NCBI GenBank assembly: GCA_937125395.1
Contig: CAKZLI010000044.1
Location: 46,092-110,091, forward strand
Direction of reading: 5' to 3'
Source: an uncultured Glaciecola sp.
Lineage (GTDB): Bacteria; Pseudomonadota; Gammaproteobacteria; Enterobacterales; Alteromonadaceae
Length of the DNA: 64,000 nucleotides
Of the stretch, positions 28,554-37,397 are shown in pieces; position 1 is the first letter of the stretch; every line of letters begins with the position of its first letter. The notes beneath the pieces are model-generated. The model was not told the DNA's origin. It saw only the letters and a program-made list of their open reading frames with translations, and did not search any database. Made by a program: the position numbers and the translations under genes.

Positions 28554-28591
28554 GACTCCTGCATTTATTGATACATCAATTGACAGGAGTC
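28554..28591 (+). promoter_or_regulatory. Leader hairpin hiding the ribosome-binding site
   Basis: GACTCCTG (28554-28561) and CAGGAGTC (28584-28591) are perfect complements. ATTGAT and ATCAAT at 28567-28572 and 28575-28580 pair inside them. The Shine-Dalgarno AGGAG of the next gene lies wholly in the outer stem, three bases before the ATG. Folding would block translation. Confidence 0.7.
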
Positions 28592-28594
28592 ACT

Positions 28595-29524
28595 ATGAGC
28601 CTTCTAAAAGTTAACGTTATTAACCAAATGGACTCGCCTATTTGGGTGGTGATCGCCGAAAACCAATCCCATATTATTTCTAGCAAAACGCACCGTATCG
28701 CTGAAACCGAATTTGAGCAATACTATCGCTTTATGCTCAGTGGTAATGTCACCAGTCCCCTCCCTGAAATCCCTGTTGACGCCTCTTATCAAGCAGAGTC
28801 AGAGTACAAAACTAAGTTGCGCCAATATTATGAAACACACCAAGAAACTACCTATCAATGGAGTGGGTTTATTGAAGCCGGTGAATTAGAAATTGCCCCG
28901 CACAGCCATAACTTATTTACGCGCAAAGGTGACGAATCACTCTATTATCTTTCGGCGCGCAGCACAAAAATGACGGTGATTGCTGATGCAGTGCCGCGCA
29001 GTGAGCCTGAAATCACAATTGATAACTCCGGTCATATTGTTGAACCTGAGCCCGTTAAACCGCCTCAGCCTCAGGTCATTAATGCTAGCTCTAAAGTATT
29101 TTTTAAACACGCAAAGAAAGTTATCGGTGATCCACAAACGCATTTAAACTGGCCTTGTGCCACGATTGGTAATACTGGCGGAGCAGGGCATATTATTAAG
29201 CCTTGGTCTGGTGCGTTAGCCAATAATAGCCTTGTGCGTATTTTGACAAAAGATCGCACCGTTGCCAAAGATGGCTATCATCACATGTATTGTAGTGATA
29301 TTGGCAATGTGTATTACGACAAACAACGCGCCAACAAAAAACAACAATGGAAAATCATGAAAACCAATGCCAAAACAAACAGTCCTGGAAAGGATTTGTG
29401 TTACGGCGATACCGTCAAAATTGCCAATGGCAAATGGTCTAAAGCGAATTTGGGCATTAATGGTAAATGGTGTCAGTGCGTGAATGATGACTCGACGGTG
29501 TGGGTGCTGGTTAAAAAGCCGTGA
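28595..29524 (+). CDS. Two-domain protein of unknown function (possible beta-trefoil C-terminus)
   Basis: A 309-residue protein I do not recognise. Residues 1-135 look beta-rich (KVNVINQMDSPIWVVIAE, then YQWSGFIEAGELEIAP and SLYYLSARSTKMTVIAD). A Pro/Glu linker spans about 147-160 (EPEPVKPPQPQ). Residues 165-309 have repeated hydrophobic-Gly-Trp patterns (VRILTKD, QQWKIMK, GDTVKIANGKW, KWCQCVNDD) and six Cys, reminiscent of a beta-trefoil lectin or fascin-like fold. No signal peptide or membrane helix is seen. The start at 28595 has AGGAG six bases away; an ATG at 28568 is inside the leader hairpin. It stands alone between a transporter and the prp operon. Confidence 0.6.
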   Translation: MSLLKVNVINQMDSPIWVVIAENQSHIISSKTHRIAETEFEQYYRFMLSGNVTSPLPEIPVDASYQAESEYKTKLRQYYETHQETTYQWSGFIEAGELEIAPHSHNLFTRKGDESLYYLSARSTKMTVIADAVPRSEPEITIDNSGHIVEPEPVKPPQPQVINASSKVFFKHAKKVIGDPQTHLNWPCATIGNTGGAGHIIKPWSGALANNSLVRILTKDRTVAKDGYHHMYCSDIGNVYYDKQRANKKQQWKIMKTNAKTNSPGKDLCYGDTVKIANGKWSKANLGINGKWCQCVNDDSTVWVLVKKP

Positions 29525-29538
29525 AACTGATTTATCTA

Positions 29539-29583
29539 CTCAATGGATGATCGCTGGTAAGGTTATTATCAGCGATCATTGAG
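29539..29583. terminator. Hairpin in the convergent gap before prpF
   Basis: GATCGCTG and CAGCGATC pair perfectly and the stem continues, with a bulge, as CTCAATG against ATTGAG. It lies between two converging genes. No T-run follows, so it may act as a bidirectional or 3'-protecting structure. Confidence 0.45.
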
Positions 29584-29593
29584 ATCTCCAACA

Positions 29594-30793
29594 CTACAAA
29601 ACTGGCTCTGGTGCCCGCACATTCCCTTCCATCAAGACCCGCGCTGAACGACTCATTACCACTTTTTCAACTTGCCATTTAGCATCCACCAATGACGCAC
29701 TTGCGCCCACTTTTAAGGTACCGGATGGATGGCCAAAAGTCACTGACTCAATTGCACCACCACCGGCAGCTAAATTCACTAGTGTCCCAGGAATGGCAGC
29801 CGCTGTCCCTATCGCTACCGCAGCCGTTCCCATCATTGCATGATGTAACTTGCCCATCGATAAGGCCCTGACGTGTAAATCAATCGTCTCTTGCGCCACG
29901 TCAGTCCCACTTGATGTGGTAAAGGCACTCGCTGGAGCAACAAACGCAATTTTAGGGGTATGTTGTGAGCCTTGAGCCGTCTGAATATCAGGACTCAAGC
30001 CCATTTTTACCGCACCATGTAAGCGGATTGTTTCAAAGCGCGCTAACGCTATATCATCATTGTTAATCGCATCTTGCAATTCTGAGCCGGTATAGCCAAG
30101 ATCCGATGCGTTAAAAAATAACGTCGGGATCCCTGAATTAATCATACTGACTTGAAATTCACCGATATCTGGCACCACTAACGTATCAACCAGATTACCG
30201 GTCGGCAATACTGCTTCAGACGGATCGACCGGGGCAATAAACTCCACCGGTACTTCCGCTGCAGGGAACGTCACCCCGTCGAGCATAAAATCCCCTGTTT
30301 CTTGTACTTCACCGTTGGTAATAGGCACACGAGCAATGATGGTCTTATGAATATTGGCTTGCCAAATACGCACTACTGCCACTCCATTTTCAGGGATCCG
30401 TGAGGCATCAACCAAACCATTGTTAATCGCAAACGATCCCACCGCTGCGGTCAAATTACCGCAGTTACCACTCCAATCCACAAAGGGTTTATCAATTGCT
30501 ACTTGGCCAAACAGATAATCTACATCGTGATCAGCTTGTGTGCTAGCACTTAAAATCACCGTTTTACTCGTACTTGAGGTTGCCCCACCCATGCCATCGG
30601 TCTGTTTACCATAAGGGTCAGGGCTACCAATCACGCGCAGCAATAACGCATCGCGATACGCGCCAGCCACTTGGGCTGCCACCGGCAAATCACTAAGCTT
30701 AAAAAACACCCCTTTACTTGTCCCACCACGCATATACGTAGCAGGAATTTTTAATTGGGGTGCATAGGCTGATCCAGCGGCAGATTGGTTCAT
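29594..30793 (-). CDS. prpF: 2-methylaconitate cis-trans isomerase PrpF
   Basis: A 399-residue enzyme that converts the AcnD product to cis-2-methylaconitate in the methylcitrate cycle. Its diaminopimelate-epimerase-like fold shows GGTSKGVFFK at the N-terminus, GGATSSTSKTV and SGNCGNLTAAVGSFAI with the conserved Cys, and KMGLSPDIQ. Its start overlaps the acnD stop by four bases, so translation is coupled. PrpF is needed when AcnD replaces PrpD, which fits the absence of prpD here. Confidence 0.95.
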   Translation of the reverse strand: MNQSAAGSAYAPQLKIPATYMRGGTSKGVFFKLSDLPVAAQVAGAYRDALLLRVIGSPDPYGKQTDGMGGATSSTSKTVILSASTQADHDVDYLFGQVAIDKPFVDWSGNCGNLTAAVGSFAINNGLVDASRIPENGVAVVRIWQANIHKTIIARVPITNGEVQETGDFMLDGVTFPAAEVPVEFIAPVDPSEAVLPTGNLVDTLVVPDIGEFQVSMINSGIPTLFFNASDLGYTGSELQDAINNDDIALARFETIRLHGAVKMGLSPDIQTAQGSQHTPKIAFVAPASAFTTSSGTDVAQETIDLHVRALSMGKLHHAMMGTAAVAIGTAAAIPGTLVNLAAGGGAIESVTFGHPSGTLKVGASASLVDAKWQVEKVVMSRSARVLMEGNVRAPEPVL

Positions 30794-33384
30794 GCAACTT
30801 GTCCTTCTAAAAAGTCTTGGGCAAAACGTTGTAATACACCACCGGCCTCATACACACTTTGTTCTTCCGCGGTATCAATTCGACATAATGTATCAATAGT
30901 AAATTGCTCTCCATTGGCACGGGTTACTGCAACCTGCATTGAACTTCCCGCTACTACATCGCCATTGACAGAATAGGTCTCGGTACCATCAATATTAAAG
31001 GTGTGACGGGTTTGCCCAGACATAAACTCTAATGGCAACACCCCCATCCCAACCAAGTTGGTACGGTGAATACGTTCAAACCCTTCAGCGATAATCACTT
31101 CGACGCCGGCTAAGCGCACACCTTTTGCCGCCCAGTCACGCGATGAACCTTGTCCATAATCCGCGCCGGCGACAATCACTAACGGTTGTTTACGTTCCAT
31201 GTAGGTTTCAATTGCTTCCCACATACGCAGCGTCTTACCTTCCGGCTCAACTCGGGCATATGAGCCTTGCTTAATTTCACCTTGCTCATCCAATACCATT
31301 TCATTGAGTAGTTTAGGGTTGGCAAAGGTCGCACGCTGCGCTGTTAGGTGATCACCGCGATGCGTTGCATACGAGTTAAAATCTTCTTCAGGCAAACCCA
31401 TTTTGGCTAAGTATTCACCTGCGGCACTGCTGCCCATAATCGCATTTGAAGGGGATAAATGATCCGTCGTAATGTTATCGCCAAGCACGGCTAATGGGCG
31501 CATTCCTTGCATCGTTCTTGGCGCCGCTAAAGCCCCTTCCCAATATGGAGGACGACGAATATAGGTACTTTGTGCGCGCCAATCATAAAGTGGGTCATTT
31601 TTTTCGCCATAATCCACACTCAAATCAAACATCGGCTGATACACTTGGTTAAACATTTCAGGTTTAACGCTCGCTTTGATTACTGCATCTACTTCGGCGT
31701 CATCTGGCCATAGGTCTTTTAGACGAACAGGATTACCGTTTTTATCCTGCCCTAACACGTCTTTTTCAATATCAAAACGCATTGAACCGGCAATCGCATA
31801 TGCCACGACTAATGGCGGCGATGCCAAGAACGCTTGTGATGCATATGGATGAATACGGCCATCAAAGTTACGGTTGCCAGATAACACTGCTGTGGCATAT
31901 AAATCACGGTCAATGATCTCTTGTTGGATCTTCGGATCCAGTGCACCCGACATACCATTACATGACGTACAGGCATAACCGACAATACCAAAACCTAGCT
32001 GTTCTAGTTCAGATAATAACCCCGCTTCTTCTAAGTACATTTTGACGACTTTAGAACCCGGTGCTAATGAGGATTTGACCCATGGTTGACGCACTAACCC
32101 CAGCTCATTCGCTTTTTTGGCAAGCATGCCCGCCATGATCACGTTACGCGGATTAGAGGTATTAGTGCAACTGGTGATTGCCGCAATAATTACCGCACCA
32201 TCCGGCATTAAGCCTTCTTCTTGTGCGTATGCTTTGGCAATACCGCGTGAGGCAAGTTCACTAACGGGTAGCTTAGCGTGCGGATTAGACGGACCCGCCA
32301 TGTTCCACTGTACTGCTGACAAATCAAATGACAAGGTACGCTCGTATTGCGCATCCACCATACTATCTGCCCACAAGCCTGCTGTTCTAGCATAAGCTTC
32401 AACTAACTTTACTTGCTCCGGCTCACGGCCAGTTAACGTTAAATAATCAACGGTTTGCTGATCGATATAAAACATTGCTGCAGTCGCGCCATATTCAGGT
32501 GTCATATTAGAGATCGTCGCGCGATCGCCTAATGATAAATGCTGGGTACCTTCACCATAAAACTCTAAGAATGCACCCACGACTTTGGCTTCGCGCAAGA
32601 ACTGCGTCAACGCCAATACGATATCTGTCGAAGTAATCCCCGGTTGTGGCTTACCAGTAAATTCAACACCAATAATATCTGGCAAGCGCATGTAAGAGGC
32701 GCGCCCTAACATGACATTTTCTGCTTCCAAACCACCCACACCAATCGAAATTACGCCAAGCGCATCCGTATGAGGAGTATGTGAATCAGTCCCGACACAG
32801 GTATCAGGAAAGGCAACATTGTCTTTGACTTGCACGACCGGTGACATTTTTTCAAGATTGATTTGGTGCATGATCCCGTTACCCGGTGGGATCACATCGA
32901 CGTTTTTAAACGCCGTTTTGGTCCAATTAATAAAATGGAAACGGTCTTCATTGCGGCGATCTTCAATCGCACGGTTTTTATCAAACGCTTCAGAATCAAA
33001 ACCGCCATGCTCTACTGCAAGCGAGTGATCAACGATTAACTGCGTCGGTACAACAGGATTAACTTTAGCAGGATCGCCACCTTTATCAGCAATCGCATCA
33101 CGTAACCCGGCTAAATCAACCAGCGCCGTTTGCCCCAAAATATCATGACAAACTACACGTGCAGGGAACCACGGAAAATCGCGTTCTTTTTTACGGTAAA
33201 TTAATTGCTCTAATGAAACTTGTAATGCCTCTGGGGCACATTTACGCACTAGGTTTTCTGCCAGTACCTTTGAGGTATACGGCAGTTTGGCGTACGCACC
33301 AGGCTCAATCGCATTGACTGCTGCTTGAGTATCAAAAAACTCTAAGGTGCTATCCGGCAAACGGATTTTGTAATCAGTATTCAT
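30790..33384 (-). CDS. acnD: Fe/S-dependent 2-methylisocitrate dehydratase AcnD
   Basis: An aconitase-family enzyme of 864 residues that dehydrates 2-methylcitrate. The three cluster cysteines are in TSCTNTSNPRN and ACTSCNGMSG, and GSSRDWAAKG is the substrate-binding segment of the swivel domain. AcnD replaces PrpD in many gammaproteobacteria and needs PrpF. I chose the ATG at 33384, one base after the prpC stop; an ATG at 33405 would overlap prpC. It is fourth in the operon gntR-prpB-prpC-acnD-prpF. Confidence 0.96.
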   Translation of the reverse strand: MNTDYKIRLPDSTLEFFDTQAAVNAIEPGAYAKLPYTSKVLAENLVRKCAPEALQVSLEQLIYRKKERDFPWFPARVVCHDILGQTALVDLAGLRDAIADKGGDPAKVNPVVPTQLIVDHSLAVEHGGFDSEAFDKNRAIEDRRNEDRFHFINWTKTAFKNVDVIPPGNGIMHQINLEKMSPVVQVKDNVAFPDTCVGTDSHTPHTDALGVISIGVGGLEAENVMLGRASYMRLPDIIGVEFTGKPQPGITSTDIVLALTQFLREAKVVGAFLEFYGEGTQHLSLGDRATISNMTPEYGATAAMFYIDQQTVDYLTLTGREPEQVKLVEAYARTAGLWADSMVDAQYERTLSFDLSAVQWNMAGPSNPHAKLPVSELASRGIAKAYAQEEGLMPDGAVIIAAITSCTNTSNPRNVIMAGMLAKKANELGLVRQPWVKSSLAPGSKVVKMYLEEAGLLSELEQLGFGIVGYACTSCNGMSGALDPKIQQEIIDRDLYATAVLSGNRNFDGRIHPYASQAFLASPPLVVAYAIAGSMRFDIEKDVLGQDKNGNPVRLKDLWPDDAEVDAVIKASVKPEMFNQVYQPMFDLSVDYGEKNDPLYDWRAQSTYIRRPPYWEGALAAPRTMQGMRPLAVLGDNITTDHLSPSNAIMGSSAAGEYLAKMGLPEEDFNSYATHRGDHLTAQRATFANPKLLNEMVLDEQGEIKQGSYARVEPEGKTLRMWEAIETYMERKQPLVIVAGADYGQGSSRDWAAKGVRLAGVEVIIAEGFERIHRTNLVGMGVLPLEFMSGQTRHTFNIDGTETYSVNGDVVAGSSMQVAVTRANGEQFTIDTLCRIDTAEEQSVYEAGGVLQRFAQDFLEGQVA

Positions 33385-33385
33385 T

Positions 33386-34516
33386 TTAAGCACCACGCTG
33401 CGCAATAGGCGTTACATTTCTCGGCTCACTACCAGTGTAATCAGCACTTGGACGAATAATACGGTTGTTATCGCGTTGCTCCATCACATGAGCCGCCCAA
33501 CCTGTTAAGCGTGAGCAGACAAAGATGGGTGTAAATAAGGGTGTTGGGATCCCCATAAAGTGATATGTTGACGCATGGAAGAAGTCCGCATTGCAGAATA
33601 ACTTTTTGGTATCCCACATGAATTCTTCACATGCCACAGAGATATCATACAAGCTACTATCTCCGTATTCTTCAGAGAGTAATTTGGACCATTTTTTGAT
33701 GATTACATTACGCGGATCAGATTCACGATAAATCGCATGGCCAAAGCCCATGATTTTTTCTTTACGCTCAAGCATACCCGCCATTTGAATTTTGGCATCT
33801 TCGGGTGAGGTAAACTTCTGGATCATCTCCATCGCCGCTTCATTGGCTCCGCCATGTAATGGACCGCGTAATGACCCAATTGCGCCAGTGATACACGAAT
33901 ACATATCCGATAATGTCGAAGCACAGACACGCGCCGTAAAGGTAGAGGCGTTAAATTCATGCTCCGCATATAAGATCAACGATACATCCATGACTTTACG
34001 GTGTAATTCAGACGGTGTTTTGCCGGTTAATAATGCTAAGAAATGACCACCGATTGAAGCTTCATCTGTCACACAATCAATTTCAACACCTTCATGGCTA
34101 TAGCGATACCAATACGTCATGATTGCAGGGAATGCAGCGAGTAGACGATTGGCAGCATGCTGTTGTTGTGCAAAATCAGCTTCGGGCTCTAAATTCCCTA
34201 AGAATGACGCGCCAGTGCGCATCACATCCATTGGATGAGTCTCTTTTGGCACTAAACGCAACACCGCTTTAAGGGCATCAGGTAAATCACGCATACTAGT
34301 TAATTGTGCAACATATTCATCGAGTTGTGCTTGGGTCGGTAGCTCACCGTTAAATAATAAATACGCGACTTCTTCAAACGTTGCATTGTCTGCTAAATCA
34401 GACACATCATACCCACAATAGGTTAAGCCTGAGCCAGATTGACCTACGGTACAGAGTTTGGTTTCACCTGCGCTTTGACCACGTAATCCAGCGCCACTTA
34501 ATTTTTTATCGGCCAT
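33386..34516 (-). CDS. prpC: 2-methylcitrate synthase PrpC
   Basis: Joins propionyl-CoA and oxaloacetate to make 2-methylcitrate. The 376-residue product has the short citrate-synthase form without the N-terminal extension of GltA. GAGLRGQSAGETKLCTVG at the N-terminus, HGGANEAAM, MGFGHAIYRESDPR and the catalytic-domain end RLTGWAAHVMEQR are characteristic. It follows prpB by 119 bases and leads directly into acnD. Confidence 0.95.
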   Translation of the reverse strand: MADKKLSGAGLRGQSAGETKLCTVGQSGSGLTYCGYDVSDLADNATFEEVAYLLFNGELPTQAQLDEYVAQLTSMRDLPDALKAVLRLVPKETHPMDVMRTGASFLGNLEPEADFAQQQHAANRLLAAFPAIMTYWYRYSHEGVEIDCVTDEASIGGHFLALLTGKTPSELHRKVMDVSLILYAEHEFNASTFTARVCASTLSDMYSCITGAIGSLRGPLHGGANEAAMEMIQKFTSPEDAKIQMAGMLERKEKIMGFGHAIYRESDPRNVIIKKWSKLLSEEYGDSSLYDISVACEEFMWDTKKLFCNADFFHASTYHFMGIPTPLFTPIFVCSRLTGWAAHVMEQRDNNRIIRPSADYTGSEPRNVTPIAQRGA

Positions 34517-34635
34517 GTTGATGTCCTTTTTTGAAATTGATTTTTAATTATTTGATTAAATATTTTATTAAATACAGGGTACAAGATACTGCTTATATCT
34601 TAATTTTATATCGTGCTTGCTATCTTTGTGCTGAG

Positions 34636-35514
34636 TTACTTGTTTTTGCCTTCAGCAAATAACGAATCGAGCTTTTGCTCATAATCGTGATAACCCAAGT
34701 AATCATACAAATCCATGCGCGTTTGCATGGTATCGACAACGGCTTTTTGATCTCCATCGTCAAGGATATGACGATAGACATTTTCTGCGGCTTTGTTCAT
34801 CGCTCGAAATGCGGATAATGGGTACAACACCATTGCAGCGCCCCACTCGCCTAGTTGCTCTTTGTTCCACAGCTCGGTTTGGCCAAATTCGGTAATATTA
34901 GCCAAAATCGGCACATCTAATGCGTCACTAAATGCACGATAATGTTCTTCTGTTTTGACCGCTTCGGCAAAAATACCGTCAGCACCGGCTGCAACATAGG
35001 CTTTAGCGCGGGCAATGGCTTTATCTAAGCCTTCTTGAGCAAATGAATCAGTGCGTGCCATGATGAAAAAATCCGGATCGGTGCGCGCATCGACTGCCGC
35101 TTTAATCCGATCAACCATTTCTTCGGTGGAGACAATTTCTTTATTAGGACGGTGACCACAGCGCTTTTGTGCCACTTGGTCTTCCATGTGTACTGCTGCT
35201 GCACCAGCTTTTTCCATATCACGGATGGTTTTAGCGATGTTAAATGCGCCGCCCCACCCCGTATCAATATCCACTAATAACGGTAAATCACATGCTGAGG
35301 TAATACGCTGTACATCAACCACCACATCATTTAATGACGTCATACCCAAATCAGGCAGACCATAAGAGGCATTGGCGACACCGCCTCCAGATAAATAGAT
35401 TGCATTGTGGCCAATTTGTTTGGCCATCATAGCTGAATAAGCATTGATGGTGCCGACGATTTGAAGTGGAGTGTGCTGCGCTAACGCGTCACGGAATTTT
35501 TTACCTGCGCTCAT
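34636..35514 (-). CDS. prpB: 2-methylisocitrate lyase PrpB
   Basis: Splits 2-methylisocitrate to pyruvate and succinate, the last step of the methylcitrate cycle. The 292-residue product belongs to the isocitrate-lyase/PEP-mutase family and has the active-site signature KRCGH at 117-121, plus [11 protein letters not shown], which holds Mg2+. It begins nine bases after the GntR regulator gene. The 119-base gap to prpC shows no clear hairpin. Confidence 0.96.
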   Translation of the reverse strand: MSAGKKFRDALAQHTPLQIVGTINAYSAMMAKQIGHNAIYLSGGGVANASYGLPDLGMTSLNDVVVDVQRITSACDLPLLVDIDTGWGGAFNIAKTIRDMEKAGAAAVHMEDQVAQKRCGHRPNKEIVSTEEMVDRIKAAVDARTDPDFFIMARTDSFAQEGLDKAIARAKAYVAAGADGIFAEAVKTEEHYRAFSDALDVPILANITEFGQTELWNKEQLGEWGAAMVLYPLSAFRAMNKAAENVYRHILDDGDQKAVVDTMQTRMDLYDYLGYHDYEQKLDSLFAEGKNK

Positions 35515-35523
35515 AATGATCCC

Positions 35524-36204
35524 TTATGCCTGTGGCAATGTCTGTGATGAATGAAGTTTGTGTTCAATGTTTTGTCTTGAATACGTAATATGTCGACGCA
35601 TTAACATCTCTGCTAATTCAGCGTCTCGGTTAGCAATCGCTTGGGCAATATGTTGATGCTCTGCAAATGCGGTGGTTACCCGAGGACCTGCCATACCAAG
35701 CTGTACACGATACATGCGCACTAAGTGGTATATTCCTTCAGTTAATAACGTAATTAATTGGTTGTTGTGCGAGCCAATAATAATGCGGTAATGAAAATCC
35801 ACATCACCGGCTTCTTGATAATACGATTGTGAGTCTTTAACCGAGGCGGCGTGTTGTTCAAGTAAAGTGTTGAGATCATCAATCTGCGCTGGCGTCATAT
35901 TTTGTGCGGCCAGACGAGCAGCCATGCCCTCTAAGGATTCACGGACTTGGTACAGCTCAATCAGTCCTTCAGGGGTTAATGCGACGACTCTTGCTCCGAT
36001 ATTCGCTTTACGCTCAACAATATGACAGGACACTAAACGGCTGATCGCTTCACGGATCACCGCACGGCTCACGCCATATTTTGTCGACAACTCTGCTTCG
36101 CTTAATTTGCTACCCGCAGTGATACGCCCTTCGACAATATCAGTTCTGAGGTTATAAAACGTCTTATCAGCTGCGGTTATCGCTGGTATAGGTGCATGTG
36201 TCAT
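35524..36204 (-). CDS. GntR-family (FCD-type) regulator of the methylcitrate operon
   Basis: A 226-residue regulator. Residues about 10-75 form a GntR winged helix (GRITAGSKLSEAELSTKYGVSR-like, then REAISRL), and 80-220 an FCD ligand-binding domain with the metal-binding Asp and His residues in DVDFHYRI, AEHQHI and MRRHITYS. It is the first gene of the prp operon, so it probably controls its own transcription in response to a propionate-derived acid. I chose the Met at 36204 because a promoter with -10 at 36242-36247 would start transcription near 36235, below the upstream Met at 36270. Two palindromes lie just ahead. Confidence 0.85.
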   Translation of the reverse strand: MTHAPIPAITAADKTFYNLRTDIVEGRITAGSKLSEAELSTKYGVSRAVIREAISRLVSCHIVERKANIGARVVALTPEGLIELYQVRESLEGMAARLAAQNMTPAQIDDLNTLLEQHAASVKDSQSYYQEAGDVDFHYRIIIGSHNNQLITLLTEGIYHLVRMYRVQLGMAGPRVTTAFAEHQHIAQAIANRDAELAEMLMRRHITYSRQNIEHKLHSSQTLPQA

Positions 36205-36232
36205 CGTGAATTCTCGACATACTTTTAATTGC

Positions 36233-36244
36233 ATTGTCGACAAT
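36233..36244. promoter_or_regulatory. Operator 1: ATTGTCGACAAT
   Basis: A perfect 12-base palindrome overlapping the -10 element of the prp promoter and its predicted start. It is the likely binding site of the adjacent GntR regulator, placed to repress. Confidence 0.75.
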
Positions 36245-36270
36245 ATAGCTATATTCAACTTATTTTTCAA
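36242..36270 (-). promoter_or_regulatory. Promoter of the gntR-prp operon
   Basis: On the minus strand TTGAAA and TATATT are separated by 17 bases, giving a start near 36235. Operator 1 covers the -10 edge and the start. Confidence 0.65.
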
Positions 36271-36284
36271 GATAAATATACTTT

Positions 36285-36296
36285 ATTGTCGACAAC
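36285..36296. promoter_or_regulatory. Operator 2: ATTGTCGACAAC
   Basis: Second copy of the palindrome, one base from perfect, centred 52 bases from operator 1. It precedes TATAAT at 36299-36304, so it falls in the spacer of the probable yghU promoter. Confidence 0.7.
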
Positions 36297-36386
36297 GCTA
36301 TAATTTATAAGAGAACGAATCTTGTAGATTTTAACGCTATGCACAGTTTATGATACACCTGTACATAACAATAATAAGGAACAACG

Positions 36387-37250
36387 ATGACAGATTCTAC
36401 CTACACCCCAGCTAGCGTCTGGACTTGGGATAGCGCTAATGGCGGTAAGTTTGCCAATATTAACCGTCCTATATCTGGCAGTACCCATGAAACAGATTTA
36501 CCCGTGGGAGAACATCCTTTTCAGTTGTATTCTCTTGCGACACCTAATGGTGTCAAAATCACCATCATGTTCGAAGAGTTATTAGCATTAGGCATCAAAG
36601 AAGCTGAATATGACGGCTGGTTAGTCAATATTCAAGAAGGTGATCAGTTTGGTTCCGGATTTGTCTCCGCTAATCCTAACTCCAAAATCCCTGCATTATT
36701 TGATCATTCAGAAGTAGCCAGCGGTGGGGATAAGTTACGTGTCTTTGAATCTGGTTCAATACTCATGCATTTAGCCGAAAAATTTGGCCATTTTTTACCT
36801 GCATCAGGTTCAAAACGTACCGAGGTGCTCAACTGGTTATTTTGGCAAATGGGATCGACACCATTTTTAGGTGGTGGTTTTGGCCATTTTTATGCGTACG
36901 CCCCTGAAAAATACGAATATCCCATCAACCGCTATGCAATGGAAGTTAAACGCCAGTTAGATGTACTCGATAAACAACTCAGCAAACACGCCTTTATTGC
37001 CGGCGACAACTATACCATTGCTGATATGGCTATTTTTCCATGGTATGGTGTACTGTGCTTAGGCAAATTATATGAAGCTGCTGAATTTTTACAAGTGCAT
37101 GAATACACACATATCGTGCGTTGGGCAAAACAAATAGCAGCCCGTCCAGCGGTCATCAAAGGACGTGTTGTTAACAAAATCCAAGGCGATGAAGAATTTC
37201 AATTACCTGAACGCCACAGTGATGCAGACTTTGTAGATTTGATTAAATAA
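36387..37250 (+). CDS. yghU: YghU-type glutathione S-transferase / disulfide-bond oxidoreductase
   Basis: A 287-residue GST of the Nu class. VWTWDSANGGKFANINRPIS at the start, LATPNGVKITIMFEELLALG, NPNSKIPAL and FESGSILMHLAEKFG match remembered E. coli YghU almost block by block. Such proteins reduce organic hydroperoxides and bind two glutathiones. The gene is divergent from the prp operon and shares its control region with two GntR operators, which suggests joint regulation. Confidence 0.92.
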   Translation: MTDSTYTPASVWTWDSANGGKFANINRPISGSTHETDLPVGEHPFQLYSLATPNGVKITIMFEELLALGIKEAEYDGWLVNIQEGDQFGSGFVSANPNSKIPALFDHSEVASGGDKLRVFESGSILMHLAEKFGHFLPASGSKRTEVLNWLFWQMGSTPFLGGGFGHFYAYAPEKYEYPINRYAMEVKRQLDVLDKQLSKHAFIAGDNYTIADMAIFPWYGVLCLGKLYEAAEFLQVHEYTHIVRWAKQIAARPAVIKGRVVNKIQGDEEFQLPERHSDADFVDLIK

Positions 37251-37271
37251 CCCTTGTTGTTATTGAGTACT

Positions 37272-37341
37272 ACCACTAATGTCGATAGCGTAAATACTGG
37301 TAACTTCTGGCATTCCAGTATAGTTTATTAATGTTAGTGGT
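37272..37341 (+). repeat. Nested inverted repeats between yghU and the thiolase gene
   Basis: Outer arms ACCACTAA (37272-37279) and TTAGTGGT (37334-37341) enclose inner arms ATACTGG (37294-37300) and CCAGTAT (37315-37321). No T-run follows. It could be an operator pair or an RNA fold. Confidence 0.55.
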
Positions 37342-37397
37342 GTATATTTATACCTCAATACATGACAATAACCTCAATTGAAAAATGGATAAATAAG

